Source: Lysobacter sp. Root494
GTDB lineage: Bacteria; Pseudomonadota; Gammaproteobacteria; Xanthomonadales; Xanthomonadaceae
Assembly: GCF_001427225.1 (NCBI RefSeq)
Contig: NZ_LMFH01000005.1
Coordinates: 919,325-983,324 of the forward strand
DNA: 64,000 nt
Direction of reading: 5' to 3'
In this document: positions 63,744-64,000 of the stretch, piece after piece
Numbering within the stretch: the first letter of the stretch is position 1
Layout: the number at the start of each line of letters is the position of its first letter
Notes under the pieces: model-generated
The model's database searches: none
The model's input: only the letters and a program-made list of their open reading frames with translations
What the model was told of the DNA's origin: nothing
Made by a program: the position numbers and the translations under genes

Positions 63744-63950
63744 ATGGAGCGCTTCAGGGTCGGTGATCACGTCAGCTGGAATTCCGAAGCCGGGCGCGTC
63801 AGCGGCCGCATCATCCGTGTCCACACGCGCGACTTCGACTACAAGGGGCACACCCATCGTGCCAGTTCCGACGACCCGCAGTACGAGATCCGCAGCGACC
63901 GGACCGACCATGTCGCCGCCCACCGGGGCAGCGTGCTGAAAAAGATCTGA
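63744..63950 (+). CDS. DUF2945 (hypervirulence-associated TUDOR) small protein
   Basis: A 68-residue basic protein (FRVGDHVSWNSEAGRVSGRI, then GHTHRASSDDPQYEIRSDRT) matching the DUF2945/HVA1 TUDOR-like family. GGAG six bases ahead supports ATG 63744. It stands between prfB and the probable recJ end on the opposite strand. Molecular function is unknown; a small beta-barrel binding role is likely. Confidence 0.8.
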   Translation: MERFRVGDHVSWNSEAGRVSGRIIRVHTRDFDYKGHTHRASSDDPQYEIRSDRTDHVAAHRGSVLKKI

Positions 63951-63952
63951 CG

Positions 63953-64000
63953 TCAAGCCGGTTCGCGGTGGACCACCACCAGCTGCACCGCGTCGCCGCC
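63953..64000 (-). CDS. C-terminal end of a minus-strand gene, probably recJ
   Basis: The minus strand reads GDAVQLVVVHREPA and then TGA at 63955-63953; the frame is open to the window edge. In Xanthomonadaceae recJ lies upstream of prfB, and the ending is compatible with the OB-fold tail of RecJ. Only about 15 residues are visible, so the name rests on gene order. Confidence 0.4.
   Translation of the reverse strand, partial: GGDAVQLVVVHREPA

Overview
The window is high-GC bacterial chromosome with gene order typical of Gammaproteobacteria of the family Lysobacteraceae (Xanthomonadaceae), most likely a Lysobacter/Luteimonas-like genus. The strongest pointers are a complete DSF quorum-sensing rpf cluster beside lysS-prfB, the trxB/ftsK-lolA-rarA and aat-infA/clpA-clpS blocks, and a Wzx/Wzy exopolysaccharide locus. 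I see no rRNA, tRNA, prophage, insertion sequence or CRISPR array.

Layout. 1-3842: the end of an AGE-type sugar epimerase and a GH92 alpha-mannosidase lipoprotein (mannose/N-glycan use). 4027-4398: a stand-alone receiver domain. 4408-22797: a long minus-strand exopolysaccharide locus. In transcription order it encodes GT4, Wzx flippase, pyruvyltransferase, GT2, EpsG-type polymerase, nitroreductase-like protein, YdcF-like protein, Wza/GumB, Wzb phosphatase, a fused WecA-type/WecB-like protein, Wzc tyrosine kinase, two tandem asparagine-synthase-like proteins without a glutaminase domain, and a beta-helix protein. 22964-25655: two more beta-helix paralogues, each a single-gene unit with its own terminator and a matching upstream region that carries a CRP/Clp-like site. 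26175-28755: stress-type genes (BON protein, orphan RES-domain protein, KGG-repeat protein). 28756-37432: ligD, an MFS transporter, crcB, rarA, lolA and ftsK, all on the minus strand. 37975-41312: trxB, a DUF482 protein, aat and infA. 41384-44135: clpA and clpS. 44228-47031: a secreted small protein, then nudJ-mnmA-hflD. 47032-53755: REP-like repeats, acnB, a VapBC pair and acnA (rpfA). 53816-60654: a lipoprotein, rpfB, rpfF, and convergently rpfG-rpfC. 60804-64000: lysS, prfB with its programmed frameshift, a DUF2945 protein and the probable end of recJ.

How it may work together. RpfF makes the DSF fatty-acid signal, RpfB handles acyl-CoA turnover, RpfC senses DSF and RpfG degrades cyclic-di-GMP. 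In relatives this output acts through the CRP-like regulator Clp on polysaccharide and secreted-enzyme genes. The Clp-like sites at about -60 before the two exported beta-helix genes next to the polysaccharide locus would fit that circuit, but this link is inferred. The least conventional parts are the fused initiating transferase with a degenerate epimerase domain, the twin glutaminase-less asparagine-synthase-like proteins, the Tat-exported beta-helix family around the locus, and a RES-domain protein with no partner antitoxin.
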